DNA of 64,000 nt from the NCBI RefSeq assembly GCF_003692615.1, contig NZ_CP023540.1, positions 434,001 through 498,000 on the forward strand. Reading direction: 5' to 3'. Both the position numbers and the translations under genes were made by a program. The DNA is from Chryseobacterium sp. 6424 (GTDB lineage: Bacteria; Bacteroidota; Bacteroidia; Flavobacteriales; Weeksellaceae). Of the stretch, positions 10,480 through 18,461 are shown one piece after another; within the stretch, counting starts at the first letter, position 1, and every line of letters begins with the position of its first letter. The notes under the pieces are model-generated. The model ran no database searches and had not been told where the DNA came from. It saw nothing but the letters and a program-made list of their open reading frames with translations.

Positions 10480-11766
10480 ATGTCAGATAATAAAGTAGTA
10501 CTAAACTACGACGGTAATTCTTACGAATACCCGATTGTAGAAAGCACCATTGGTGACAGAGGAATCGATATTTCCAAGCTGCGCGATCAGACCGGGCTTA
10601 TTACCCTGGATTTGGGATACAAAAACACGGGCGCCACCCTCAGCGACATCACTTATCTTGATGGCGACAATGGCGAACTGTATTACCGTGGATACCCGAT
10701 AGAACAGATTGCCGAGAAATCAAACTTTACCGAAGTGATGTACCTGCTCCTGCATGGGGAATTACCTAACCAGGACCAGTTTCAGAACTTCCAGAAAGGC
10801 ATCAACAAATACAATTTCGTAGCCGATGAAATGAAGAAGATCCTCGACGTGTTCCCGCGTTCCGCGCACCCGATGGGCGTACTTTCTTCCCTTACATCAG
10901 CACTTACCGCTTTCAATCCAAAAGCCGTTGACGTTTCTTCAAAAGAAGACCTCGACCACGCTGCCGAAATGCTCATCGCCAAGTTCTCGCACCTTTGCGC
11001 ATGGACTTACCGTAAAAAACTCGGTTTACCGATCAACCACGGTGATAATAGCCTCAATTATGTAGAGAACTTCTACAGAATGTGCTTCCGCAGACCAAAC
11101 GAAGAGTTCCAGATGGATCCTGTAGTTGTTGACGCGTTAGATAAGCTATTAATTCTCCATGCCGATCACGAACAGAACTGCTCAACTTCCACCGTTAGGA
11201 TGGTAGGTTCTGCACACACAGGTTTGTTCGCGTCAGTTTCCGCAGGTATTTCCGCACTTTGGGGGCCATTGCACGGAGGTGCCAACCAAGCGGTGATTGA
11301 AATGCTCGAAATGATTGAAAATGATGGCGGTAACGTAGCCAAATATGTAGAAAAAGCCAAGAATAAAGAAGACAACTTCCGTCTCATGGGCTTCGGACAC
11401 CGTGTTTACAAGAACTTCGATCCCCGCGCAACCATCATCAAGAAAGCGGCAGACGATATCCTGAACTCTTTAGGCATCGAAGACAAAGCGCTTGACATTG
11501 CCATGCAACTCGAAAAAGTAGCGCTTGAAGATGACTATTTCGTAAGCAAAAAGCTTTATCCAAACGTAGATTTCTATTCCGGCATCATCTACAGAGCCTT
11601 GGGCATCCCTACAGAGATGTTCACCGTGATGTTCGCCCTAGGCAGACTTCCGGGGTGGATTTCCCAGTGGAAAGAGATGCGTCTGCACAACGACCCTATC
11701 GGCCGTCCAAGACAGGTGTACCAGGGCGCGCAGAAACGCGACTATGTAGACCTCAGCGCAAGATAA
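10480..11766 (+). CDS. gltA: Citrate synthase
   Basis: Condenses acetyl-CoA and oxaloacetate, first step of the TCA cycle, 428 residues from the ATG at 10480 (MSDNKVVLNYDG). An in-frame ATG at 10432 lies inside the eno terminator and is unlikely. The family regions are GLITLDLGYKNTGATLSDIT, the active-site His in GPLHGGANQAVIEML, the second His in MGFGHRVYKNFDPRA and the catalytic Asp in VDFYSGIIYRALG. It is the long hexameric Gram-negative type. A terminator follows. Confidence 0.97.
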   Translation: MSDNKVVLNYDGNSYEYPIVESTIGDRGIDISKLRDQTGLITLDLGYKNTGATLSDITYLDGDNGELYYRGYPIEQIAEKSNFTEVMYLLLHGELPNQDQFQNFQKGINKYNFVADEMKKILDVFPRSAHPMGVLSSLTSALTAFNPKAVDVSSKEDLDHAAEMLIAKFSHLCAWTYRKKLGLPINHGDNSLNYVENFYRMCFRRPNEEFQMDPVVVDALDKLLILHADHEQNCSTSTVRMVGSAHTGLFASVSAGISALWGPLHGGANQAVIEMLEMIENDGGNVAKYVEKAKNKEDNFRLMGFGHRVYKNFDPRATIIKKAADDILNSLGIEDKALDIAMQLEKVALEDDYFVSKKLYPNVDFYSGIIYRALGIPTEMFTVMFALGRLPGWISQWKEMRLHNDPIGRPRQVYQGAQKRDYVDLSAR

Positions 11767-11788
11767 TTTATATAAGATTGTTAATACC

Positions 11789-11823
11789 ATCCCTTTCGGT
11801 GTACCACCGGGAGGGATTTTTTC
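11789..11823 (+). terminator. Terminator after gltA
   Basis: ATCCCTTTCGGTG pairs with CACCGGGAGGGAT (two G-T pairs) over a 3-nt loop and is followed by a T-run. Confidence 0.85.
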
Positions 11824-11825
11824 TT

Positions 11826-11940
11826 GGGCGCCATTTCCGGCTGTCACTACTCGCTTTTGCAGGTACTACGGGGGCGGCGGCTTCGCCGCGCCCCCGTAGT
11901 ACCTGCAAAGAGCTCAAACAGGCCGTTCCATCCGGGGCGC
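11826..11940. repeat. REP-like palindromic element with GGGCGCC / GGGGCGC ends
   Basis: The element starts gggcgccatttccggctgtc and ends gccgttccatccggggcgc. Its centre (about 11857-11906) is a near-perfect inverted repeat of about 25 bp: tgcaggtactacgggggc and its complement around gcggcttcgccgc, with one bulged G. Flanking words ttccgg...cactac.cgctttt and gagctc..aacag.ccg recur in degraded form at 18321-18410. I recognise the layout as a repetitive non-coding element of flavobacterial genomes, but its mobility mechanism is unknown to me. Confidence 0.7.
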
Positions 11941-12129
11941 AGATCCGTCACCAAAACAAAGGCAGTTTACACCATCAAAGACCATTACCATCCAACGCTG
12001 GCAGAGCATAACACAAATTAGCGTCCCACCCAAAAACAGTGACCATAGGCAAAGACCATCGCGCGCAACTTTCCGAAATGACGTGCACGCTTATAAAACA
12101 AGCCCGCAACCTTTCCAAACCCGTCCGCC

Positions 12130-12464
12130 GGTGATAGAAACAATCCATACACCCGCAGAAACCAGCCGGACATTTGCAGGGAAAGTCCATACATCTGCAG
12201 AAATCTCCCAATCATTCGCAGAAACTAACCATAGACCTTCACACATGAACCGAACTCTCGCAGAAATCAACCGGACTCTCATAGAAATCAACCGGACGAC
12301 CGCAGAAATGAATGGGACACCTGCAAAAATGGATCGGACACCAGTAGAATGAACCGGACACTTGCAGAAATGAAAGGGACACTTGCAGATATCAACCGAA
12401 CGCCTACAGAAACGGTCGGGACACTTGCAGAAATCAACCGGACAGCTACAGAAATGGCCCGTAC
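12130..12464. repeat. 21-bp minisatellite, 16 degenerate units
   Basis: Sixteen head-to-tail units can be laid out from 12130. Fifteen are exactly 21 bp and unit 11 (12340-12359) is 20 bp. The common core is GCAGAAATCAACCGGAC. Because 21 is a multiple of three, several frames on both strands stay open; the + strand frames would read a 7-residue repeat like NRTLAEI. The 20-bp unit breaks the frame and there is no conserved start, so I treat it as a non-coding minisatellite. From 11941 to 12129 only sequence of similar composition, possibly decayed units, is seen. Confidence 0.8.
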
Positions 12465-12695
12465 ACATGTCCCGTCCATTTCTGCAATGTTTTATTCAAT
12501 GATAACATTGATTTTAATAAAAATAAATATATAAATAAGCATAAATTTTATCAAAAACATAATTCTGTTTCAATCCTCTTTTTATTTAATGCTATTTTTA
12601 ATAACACACAAGCGCGGAAACCACCCGCAACCATCCATACCACCCTGCTAATTTGAAAATTTCAGTATCTTAACGGCTCAAAATACCCAATAAAA
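12465..12695. other. AT-rich spacer before the PaaZ-like gene
   Basis: After the minisatellite a short block repeats the motif in inverted form (TCCATTTCTGCAATG at 12476-12490). The rest is AT-rich and holds the promoter region of the next gene. No exact TAnnTTTG box and no other gene were found. Confidence 0.5.
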
Positions 12696-15185
12696 ATGAA
12701 GCTCAAAAATTACATATACGGCCAGTGGACCGAAGGTTCCGGCGAAGAAGTCCCCTTATACAACGCCGTGAATGGCGAATTGGTAGCCATCTCCGATACC
12801 GGCGGCATAGATTTCCGGCAGGCGCTCGATTATGGCCGCACGGTCGGCTACAAAAACCTTTCGTCCATGACCTTCTATGACCGGGGCGAAATGCTGAAAA
12901 AAGTGGCGCTGTACCTCTTGGAAAGAAAGAAAAAGTACTACGAACTGTCCTATAAGACCGGTGCTACACACGCCGATTCGTGGGTGGATATCGAAGGTGG
13001 TTTCGGTACTTTCTTCACCTATTCAGGTTTGGCAAAAAGGATGTTGCCGAACACACCTTTCTGGGTAGATGGCGATACGCAGAAGATTTCAGCAAACGGA
13101 ACTTTCATCGGAACTCACATCTTAACACCAAGCGAGGGCATCTCGGTACAGATCAATGCGTACAACTTCCCGGTTTGGGGCATGATGGAGAAGCTTTCTA
13201 CCTCGCTGTTGGCTGGTGTTCCAAGTATTGTAAAGCCTGCAACACTGGGATCTTACCTTACCCATGCGGTTTTCACTGATATGATTGAAAGTGGAATTCT
13301 GCCTGAAGGTGCCATTCAGCTTGTTTGCGGTGAACCCGGCAATATGCTCGATTATGTTCAGGATGGCGACTCTGTGCTGTTCACCGGATCGGCCAGAACG
13401 GGTAAAAAACTGAAATCCCTGCCGTCTGTATCAACCAATGCAGTGCGCTTCAATATGGAGGCCGACTCACTGAACTGCTCCATTTTAGGCTTGGATGCAA
13501 AACCCGGCACGCCGGAGTTTGACCTCTTTATAAAGGAAGTCCGTAACGAGATTACCACCAAAGCGGGGCAGAAATGTACAGCCATCCGCCGGATCATGGT
13601 GCCGGAGAATCTGGTTGATGAAGTGCAGAATGCTTTAGGCAAAGCTTTGGACCAGACCAAGATCGGTAATCCGCTGAACCGCGAAACCCGTATGGGCTCG
13701 CTGGTCGGCAAACAGCAGTATGAAGAAGTTCTGAAAAATGTAAATCTGCTTAAAGCTGAAACTGAACTTATTTACGATGGGCAGCATGAACTTCTGGATG
13801 CCGATTACGAATCCGGTTCCTTTATGAGTCCGAAGATTTTCTATAATGATAAACCTTTCGAGAAGAATATCTCCCATGATGTGGAAGCGTTTGGGCCGGT
13901 ATCTACACTGATGCCATACCGCGATGCCGAAGAAGCCGCCGCGTTGGCAAAACGCGGAAAGGGAAGTTTGGTAGGTTCCATCGTTTCCAATGACGAAAAA
14001 TTTGTAGCCGAAACTTCCTGGAAAATGGCCTCGCAGCATGGACGCATCTTCGTCCTGAACCGCGACAGTGCCAAAGAAAGTACCGGCCACGGCTCGCCGC
14101 TGCCTACGCTGATGCATGGCGGTCCGGGCAGGGCAGGTGGTGGCGAAGAGATGGGCGGACTGAACGGACTGCATTTTTTCCTACAGAAAACGGCCATCCA
14201 AGGTTCGCCGGATATGCTGACGGCCATCACCAAAGTGTACCAGCAGGGCGCGGCCCAGAAGTTCTCGGATAAACATCCGTTCCGGAAGTTCTTTGAAGAA
14301 GTGGAGATCGGTGATTCGCTGGAAACCGCCGGCCGTACGGTTACCGAAGCCGATATCGTCAACTTCTCCAATGTTTCGTGGGATCATTTCTATGCCCATA
14401 CCGACACTACAAGCCTGAACGGTACCATCTTCGACAAAACCGTGGCACACGGATACTTCATCCTTTCAGCGGCAGCCGGACTTTTCGTGTCCGGTAAAAA
14501 AGGACCCGTGATTGCCAATTACGGATTAGAAAACGCGAGTTTCTTTAAACCTGTATATGCCGGAGATACGATCACGGTGTATTTAACCGCGAAAGAAAAA
14601 ATCAACCGTGGTGTAAAAGGACGCAATGTGCCGAGCGGTGTGGTGAAATGGCTCGTTGAAGTGGTAAACCAACGCGAAGAGGTGGTTTGTGTAGCCACGA
14701 TTTTGACTTTAGTGGCTAAACAGTCGCCGTTCATTGAATTAAATTTTAAAAACATCAGGCAAAGGCTTCACGCACTCACCGAGAATAGCGAAAGAAAATT
14801 CGGGCAGATGACTCCGCAGATGATGGTTGAACATCTGGAAGAGGTGGTGCGCAACAGCTTCGGCGACCTGAAAGCGACAAACTTCCCGGAAATTCCGGCC
14901 GATAAACTGGAACAGTTACAGGATTGGCTTTACACCGAGCAGAAAATACGTCCTGGTGCACAATATCCGCTGTTGAAAGAAGGCGAGATGCCGGCGCTGC
15001 GCTACCGAAATTTAGATGAAGCTAAAGAGAAACTCATAGAAGCGCTGAAAGAATACACCATCTATTACCGCGAGAACCCTTCGGCCGAACATTATCATCC
15101 GCGCTTCGGAACACTGAACAAGGAAATGATGGAACTGTTCCACAGAAAGCACTTCACGCATCATTTTGAGCAGTTCGGAATTTAA
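12696..15185 (+). CDS. paaZ: PaaZ-like aldehyde dehydrogenase / MaoC hydratase with C-terminal DUF1569-like domain
   Basis: PaaZ opens the oxepin-CoA ring of phenylacetate degradation (hydrolase) and oxidises the aldehyde formed (NADP dehydrogenase). Residues 1-510 are an aldehyde dehydrogenase: INAYNFPVW (N157), K180, E255 in RFNMEADSLN and the catalytic Cys294 in GQKCTAIRR. Residues 530-675 are a MaoC-type hydratase with D563 and H568 in SWDHFYAH. Residues about 680-829 form an extra domain (KFGQMTPQMMVEHLEE ... FHRKHFTHHFEQFG) resembling DUF1569 of the DinB-like superfamily, with possible metal-binding histidines. E. coli PaaZ is about 680 residues, so the tail is a real extension. No other paa genes are adjacent, apart from an enoyl-CoA hydratase 1.6 kb downstream. 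Confidence 0.88.
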   Translation: MKLKNYIYGQWTEGSGEEVPLYNAVNGELVAISDTGGIDFRQALDYGRTVGYKNLSSMTFYDRGEMLKKVALYLLERKKKYYELSYKTGATHADSWVDIEGGFGTFFTYSGLAKRMLPNTPFWVDGDTQKISANGTFIGTHILTPSEGISVQINAYNFPVWGMMEKLSTSLLAGVPSIVKPATLGSYLTHAVFTDMIESGILPEGAIQLVCGEPGNMLDYVQDGDSVLFTGSARTGKKLKSLPSVSTNAVRFNMEADSLNCSILGLDAKPGTPEFDLFIKEVRNEITTKAGQKCTAIRRIMVPENLVDEVQNALGKALDQTKIGNPLNRETRMGSLVGKQQYEEVLKNVNLLKAETELIYDGQHELLDADYESGSFMSPKIFYNDKPFEKNISHDVEAFGPVSTLMPYRDAEEAAALAKRGKGSLVGSIVSNDEKFVAETSWKMASQHGRIFVLNRDSAKESTGHGSPLPTLMHGGPGRAGGGEEMGGLNGLHFFLQKTAIQGSPDMLTAITKVYQQGAAQKFSDKHPFRKFFEEVEIGDSLETAGRTVTEADIVNFSNVSWDHFYAHTDTTSLNGTIFDKTVAHGYFILSAAAGLFVSGKKGPVIANYGLENASFFKPVYAGDTITVYLTAKEKINRGVKGRNVPSGVVKWLVEVVNQREEVVCVATILTLVAKQSPFIELNFKNIRQRLHALTENSERKFGQMTPQMMVEHLEEVVRNSFGDLKATNFPEIPADKLEQLQDWLYTEQKIRPGAQYPLLKEGEMPALRYRNLDEAKEKLIEALKEYTIYYRENPSAEHYHPRFGTLNKEMMELFHRKHFTHHFEQFGI

Positions 15186-15238
15186 TTTCCCGCGGATTGC
15201 GCAGGTTTCGCACGAGTTGGTTCTATTAGTGAAGTGAT

Positions 15239-15490
15239 TTTGTTCCGTAGGGCAAATCCGGTTTAGAAAAACATATGAAGAAATTTGGGTTCCGTAGATC
15301 TTAAGATAGCGTCCCTACGGGACGCGGTTTCAGGAATTAGGTCTTAAGACTACTCAGATAGGATTCTTAGGGAATCTTAAAGTTGTTTGATACGCACATC
15401 CAGATCGTTGTCGATTAGTATTTGTTCCGTAGGAACAAAATCTGTGTAGTAGTAAGGATGTAGAGGGAGTTATGCGTTCCGTAGGAACGC
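15239..15490. repeat. Cluster of REP hairpins upstream of the IS200-like transposase
   Basis: The gene-free stretch 15186-15516 contains perfect short palindromes with a GTA or TAC loop: GCGTCCC-TAC-GGGACGC (15309-15325), TTTGTTCC-GTA-GGAACAAA (15421-15439) and GCGTTCC-GTA-GGAACGC (15474-15490). Half-sites TTCCGTAG occur near 15243 and 15290. A further copy follows the transposase. Such hairpins next to a RAYT-type transposase are the classic REP arrangement. Confidence 0.8.
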
Positions 15491-15516
15491 TATATGGTAA
15501 TATTAAAACATTTGCA

Positions 15517-15981
15517 ATGCCAAATACCTATTCACAAATCTATCTCCAATTGGTTTTTGCCACCAAAGGAAGGGAAACCCAGATTAGATCCGCCATTAAA
15601 GACGAAGTTGAAAAGTACATCTGTGGAATCTTTAGGAATAAAGGCCAGAAAGTGCTTGCAATCTATGCCAATCCAGATCATATCCATATTTTTTTTAGTT
15701 ATAAGGATCTGCGGATTAACATTCCTGACTTAGTTAAGATTGTAAAGACGGAATCCACAAAATTCATTAATGAAAAGAATTTAACAAGCGGCAAATTTTA
15801 CTGGCAGGAAGGTTATGGTGTATTTTCATATTCCAAAAGTCAAAAGGATTCTGTGAACAATTATATTTTAAATCAGGCTCAGCACCACCAGCGTAGGAGT
15901 TTCAGGAATGAATATCTGGATTTCCTGAGCAAGTTCGAAATTGAATATGATGATAGATATCTGTTTGAATTTTACGACTGA
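15517..15981 (+). CDS. IS200/IS605-like Y1 transposase (RAYT type)
   Basis: A single-domain HUH endonuclease/transposase of 154 residues from the ATG at 15517 (MPNTYSQIYLQLVFATKGRE). The upstream in-frame ATG at 15472 lies inside a REP hairpin and is unlikely. The HUH motif is H55-I-H57 in PDHIHIFF and the catalytic tyrosine is Y116 in VNNYILNQAQHHQ. There is no tnpB partner and no typical IS ends; REP hairpins stand on both sides. This fits a solitary REP-associated tyrosine transposase, which may spread the REPs rather than itself. Confidence 0.85.
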   Translation: MPNTYSQIYLQLVFATKGRETQIRSAIKDEVEKYICGIFRNKGQKVLAIYANPDHIHIFFSYKDLRINIPDLVKIVKTESTKFINEKNLTSGKFYWQEGYGVFSYSKSQKDSVNNYILNQAQHHQRRSFRNEYLDFLSKFEIEYDDRYLFEFYD

Positions 15982-15990
15982 TTAGAGATA

Positions 15991-16006
15991 GCGTCTCTAC
16001 GGACGC
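15991..16006. repeat. Imperfect REP hairpin downstream of the transposase
   Basis: GCGTCTCTACGGACGC matches the 15309-15325 hairpin with one base missing and one changed. It lies 10 bp after the transposase stop, so the gene is bracketed by REPs. Confidence 0.65.
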
Positions 16007-16118
16007 GTGTCGGGCGCATACATTTTGCTACGCAGATATAATTTCTCCGGAATCTGCATAGCTTACTGGGACTTTGTTTGAGCACTAACCGTCATTTATT
16101 AGAATTAATTAAAATCTT

Positions 16119-16811
16119 ATGCAAAAACCTTTCGGCGAGAAAGTCATCGAATTCAACAAAAACCTCAGATTTTCCGACGCGCTTCCGGCGGGTTTCGATG
16201 TGATGAACCCATTTTTCGATAATCCCGAAACGCTCGACGTGATGGGCGCTTTCTACCGCAAATTCTACAATGACCAGCGACAGCGCAGATTCATCATCGG
16301 TATCAATCCGAGTCGGCACGGTGCGGGCGTCACGGGAGTTCCGTTCACGGATACGAAAAGGTTGGAATCGGTTTGTGGTATTGAGATGAAGTCGGCGCAC
16401 ACGCACGAGATATCATCGGTTTTTGTTTATGATGTCATCAGCCAGTATGGTGGTGCGGAGCGTTTTTATGCAGATTTTTATATAAATTCGCCGTTCCCTT
16501 TGGCCATCGTACGCAACACCGTTCGCGGCAGCTTGAATGCGAATTATTACGACGACAAACATTTATTTCAAGCTGTGAAACCTTTTATGATTCAAAGTAT
16601 CAAAAACCATATCAACCTGGGACTTGATACGTCAGAAGTCTTTGTCCTCGGAAAGAAAAATGCGGTTTTCTTAGAAAAACTGAACAACGCCGAACATTTT
16701 TTTGATAAGCTTACCGTGCTGGAGCATCCCAGGTATATCCAGCAGTACAAAACCAAAGAGAAACAGCTATACATCGATAAATACTTAATTGCCCTAACTA
16801 AAGAACAATGA
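16119..16811 (+). CDS. SMUG2-type uracil-DNA glycosylase (DUF4918 family)
   Basis: Base-excision repair enzyme that removes deaminated bases such as uracil from DNA. The 230-residue protein carries the first active-site motif GINPSRHGAGVTGVPFTD (residues 61-78) and the second motif HPRYIQQY (203-210), as in SMUG-type glycosylases of Bacteroidota. The fold assignment is from these motifs; substrate range is inferred from the family. It overlaps the next gene by 4 bp (ATGA), so the two are probably co-translated, although their functions have no obvious link. Confidence 0.85.
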   Translation: MQKPFGEKVIEFNKNLRFSDALPAGFDVMNPFFDNPETLDVMGAFYRKFYNDQRQRRFIIGINPSRHGAGVTGVPFTDTKRLESVCGIEMKSAHTHEISSVFVYDVISQYGGAERFYADFYINSPFPLAIVRNTVRGSLNANYYDDKHLFQAVKPFMIQSIKNHINLGLDTSEVFVLGKKNAVFLEKLNNAEHFFDKLTVLEHPRYIQQYKTKEKQLYIDKYLIALTKEQ

Positions 16812-17572
16812 ACGGATTTGTAAATCACGAAATTAGAAACAGTATTGCCGAAATCACTTTCGGACATCCAAAAAGTAACTCGCTTCCCGGCGAAATTCTT
16901 GAAAAACTGGCGCAAACCATTTTGGAACTGGGCGCAAGTCCCCAAACCAAAGCCATTTTGTTAAAATCAGCCGGCGACAAAGCCTTTTGTGCGGGTGCGA
17001 GTTTCGATGAACTGCTCACGATTAAAGATTTGGAAACGTCAAAGAAATTTTTTGGCGGATTTGCGAAAGTGCTGAACGCCATGCGGACTTGCGGCAAACT
17101 CGTCATTGTTCGGGTTCAGGGAAAAACCACCGGCGGTGGAGTAGGCATTGCATGTGCGGCAGATTACTGTTTTGCCACAAACGACGCGGCCATGGCCTTA
17201 ACGGAGTTGAATTTGGGCATCGGACCCTTCGTGATCGGGCCTTATGTAGAGCGGAAAATCGGGAAGTCAGCATATACCGCAATGTCGATTGACGCAGATT
17301 TCAGAACTGCAAAGTGGTGCGCAAAGCACGATGTTTATCATTCAGTTTCTGCAACTATTGACGACATGGATGCAGAGCTTCACTATTTCCTGGAGAAACT
17401 TTCCCACAGAAGCGCCGACGCTTTGGCGTTAATTAAAAAAGTTTCGTGGGAAGGCACCGAACATTTCGATAACCTGATGCCGGAAAGAATTCACATGAGC
17501 GCAAGCCTGATCCTTGAAGATTCTGCCAAAAAAAGCATCGGAGAAATTAAAGCACGACTTAGCGCCAAATAA
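16808..17572 (+). CDS. Enoyl-CoA hydratase/isomerase family protein
   Basis: Crotonase-fold protein of 254 residues, expected to hydrate or isomerise an enoyl-CoA. The CoA-binding and oxyanion-hole regions are KAFCAGASFDELL and GKTTGGGVGIACAADY, and the Glu in MALTELNLGIGPFV is at a catalytic position. The C-terminal half follows the family pattern. The precise substrate cannot be told; the PaaZ-like gene nearby suggests aromatic or fatty acyl-CoA breakdown. Start overlaps the glycosylase stop. Confidence 0.88.
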   Translation: MNGFVNHEIRNSIAEITFGHPKSNSLPGEILEKLAQTILELGASPQTKAILLKSAGDKAFCAGASFDELLTIKDLETSKKFFGGFAKVLNAMRTCGKLVIVRVQGKTTGGGVGIACAADYCFATNDAAMALTELNLGIGPFVIGPYVERKIGKSAYTAMSIDADFRTAKWCAKHDVYHSVSATIDDMDAELHYFLEKLSHRSADALALIKKVSWEGTEHFDNLMPERIHMSASLILEDSAKKSIGEIKARLSAK

Positions 17573-17579
17573 TCTTCGA

Positions 17580-18308
17580 ATGTCCCAGGTCAACAAAACG
17601 GTTTTAATTCTCGGCGCCAATTCTGATGTGGCAAAACAGTGCATTTTGCTCTACATCCGGAAAGGATACGAAATTTTTGCAGCTTCCCGCCACCTGGTTT
17701 CGCTTGAAAATTTTGTGCAGCAACACCAAATTTCCGCGAAGGTTCACCTTTTGTATTTTAATGCGACCGATTTCAGTTCACATCAGAATTTTTATGATGA
17801 ACTTCGTGCGAAACCTCATATCGTTATTTATGCTGCCGGTTTTTTAAGTCAGAACGAGGATGCGCGAAGAAATTTCAATGATGCTTTCCAGATGATGAAA
17901 GTGAATTATGCCGGCGCGGTTTCAATTTTAAATATTATCACTGAAGATAAATCAAACTTAGACCTCGCAAGAATCATCGGTCTGTCCTCGCTTTCGGGCG
18001 TTCGCGGGCGGAAAAGCAATTATATTTATGGAAGCACGAAAGCGGCGTTCACGACTTATCTTGCGGGTCTAAGGCAGGATTTAAGTTCAAGAAATATTAC
18101 CGTAAATGTTTTGGTCAGCGGCTACATCCGAACCAAAATAAATAAAGGTTTAAAACTGAAAGAATCTTTGATCATGGAGCCGGATTATGTCGCGAAACAC
18201 ATTGTGAATGCCGGTAGTTCCTTCGCCATCGTTCCAAACTGGAAATGGAAAATCATTTACTGGATTCTGAAATTATCGCCGGAAAGTTTAGTTTCTAAAA
18301 TGCCTTAG
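17580..18308 (+). CDS. Short-chain dehydrogenase/reductase
   Basis: NAD(P)-dependent oxidoreductase of 242 residues. The start is the ATG at 17580 (MSQVNKTVLILGANSDVAK), since an in-frame upstream ATG at 17514 lies inside the preceding gene. It has the nucleotide-binding turn LGANSDVAK, NYAGAV, the catalytic Ser in GLSSLSGVRG and the YxxxK motif in YGSTKAAF. The closest layout I recall is the DprE2-like branch of SDRs, but the substrate is unknown. Seven bases separate it from the hydratase gene. Confidence 0.85.
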   Translation: MSQVNKTVLILGANSDVAKQCILLYIRKGYEIFAASRHLVSLENFVQQHQISAKVHLLYFNATDFSSHQNFYDELRAKPHIVIYAAGFLSQNEDARRNFNDAFQMMKVNYAGAVSILNIITEDKSNLDLARIIGLSSLSGVRGRKSNYIYGSTKAAFTTYLAGLRQDLSSRNITVNVLVSGYIRTKINKGLKLKESLIMEPDYVAKHIVNAGSSFAIVPNWKWKIIYWILKLSPESLVSKMP

Positions 18309-18320
18309 ATTTATATGTGG

Positions 18321-18410
18321 TCAGCTTTTTCCGCCTTCCACTCCCGCTTTTTTGCTCTTCGTTCCTCCTCGCAAAAAGAGCTCCGAACAAGTCGGATTGC
18401 AACAATCTTC
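18321..18410. repeat. Degraded copy of the 11826-11940 repeat element
   Basis: Shares ttccgcc.tccactcccgctttt and gcaaaaagagctc...aacaagtcgg with the element at 11826-11940, with a different and shorter hairpin core (CTTTTTTGC / GCAAAAAG). The terminal GGGCGC ends are not recognisable. Confidence 0.5.
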
Positions 18411-18423
18411 TGAAAAAAAGCAG

Positions 18424-18461
18424 TAAATAAAGAAGGCGGAGAAAATCTCCGTCTTTACTTT
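18424..18461. terminator. Bidirectional terminator between SDR gene and aspS
   Basis: AAAGAAGGCGGAGA and TCTCCGTCTTTA pair with one irregularity around an AAA loop. A/T tracts on both sides serve the converging SDR (+) and aspS (-) transcripts. Confidence 0.7.

Noticed and set aside
11655..12011. Plus-strand open frame across the end of gltA and the hairpin element
   Set aside because: It overlaps citrate synthase out of frame and then reads through a palindromic repeat.
12130..12464. CRISPR array
   Set aside because: Units are contiguous with no spacers, too degenerate, and there are no cas genes.
12083..12534. Open frames on both strands over the 21-bp repeat that would encode heptapeptide-repeat proteins
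   Set aside because: They follow simply from a repeat length divisible by three. One 20-bp unit breaks the frame, there is no promoter or conserved start, and both strands are equally open.
13635..14174. Minus-strand frame of 179 codons inside the PaaZ-like gene
   Set aside because: Mirror frame of a well-supported gene with relatively high GC; no family resemblance.
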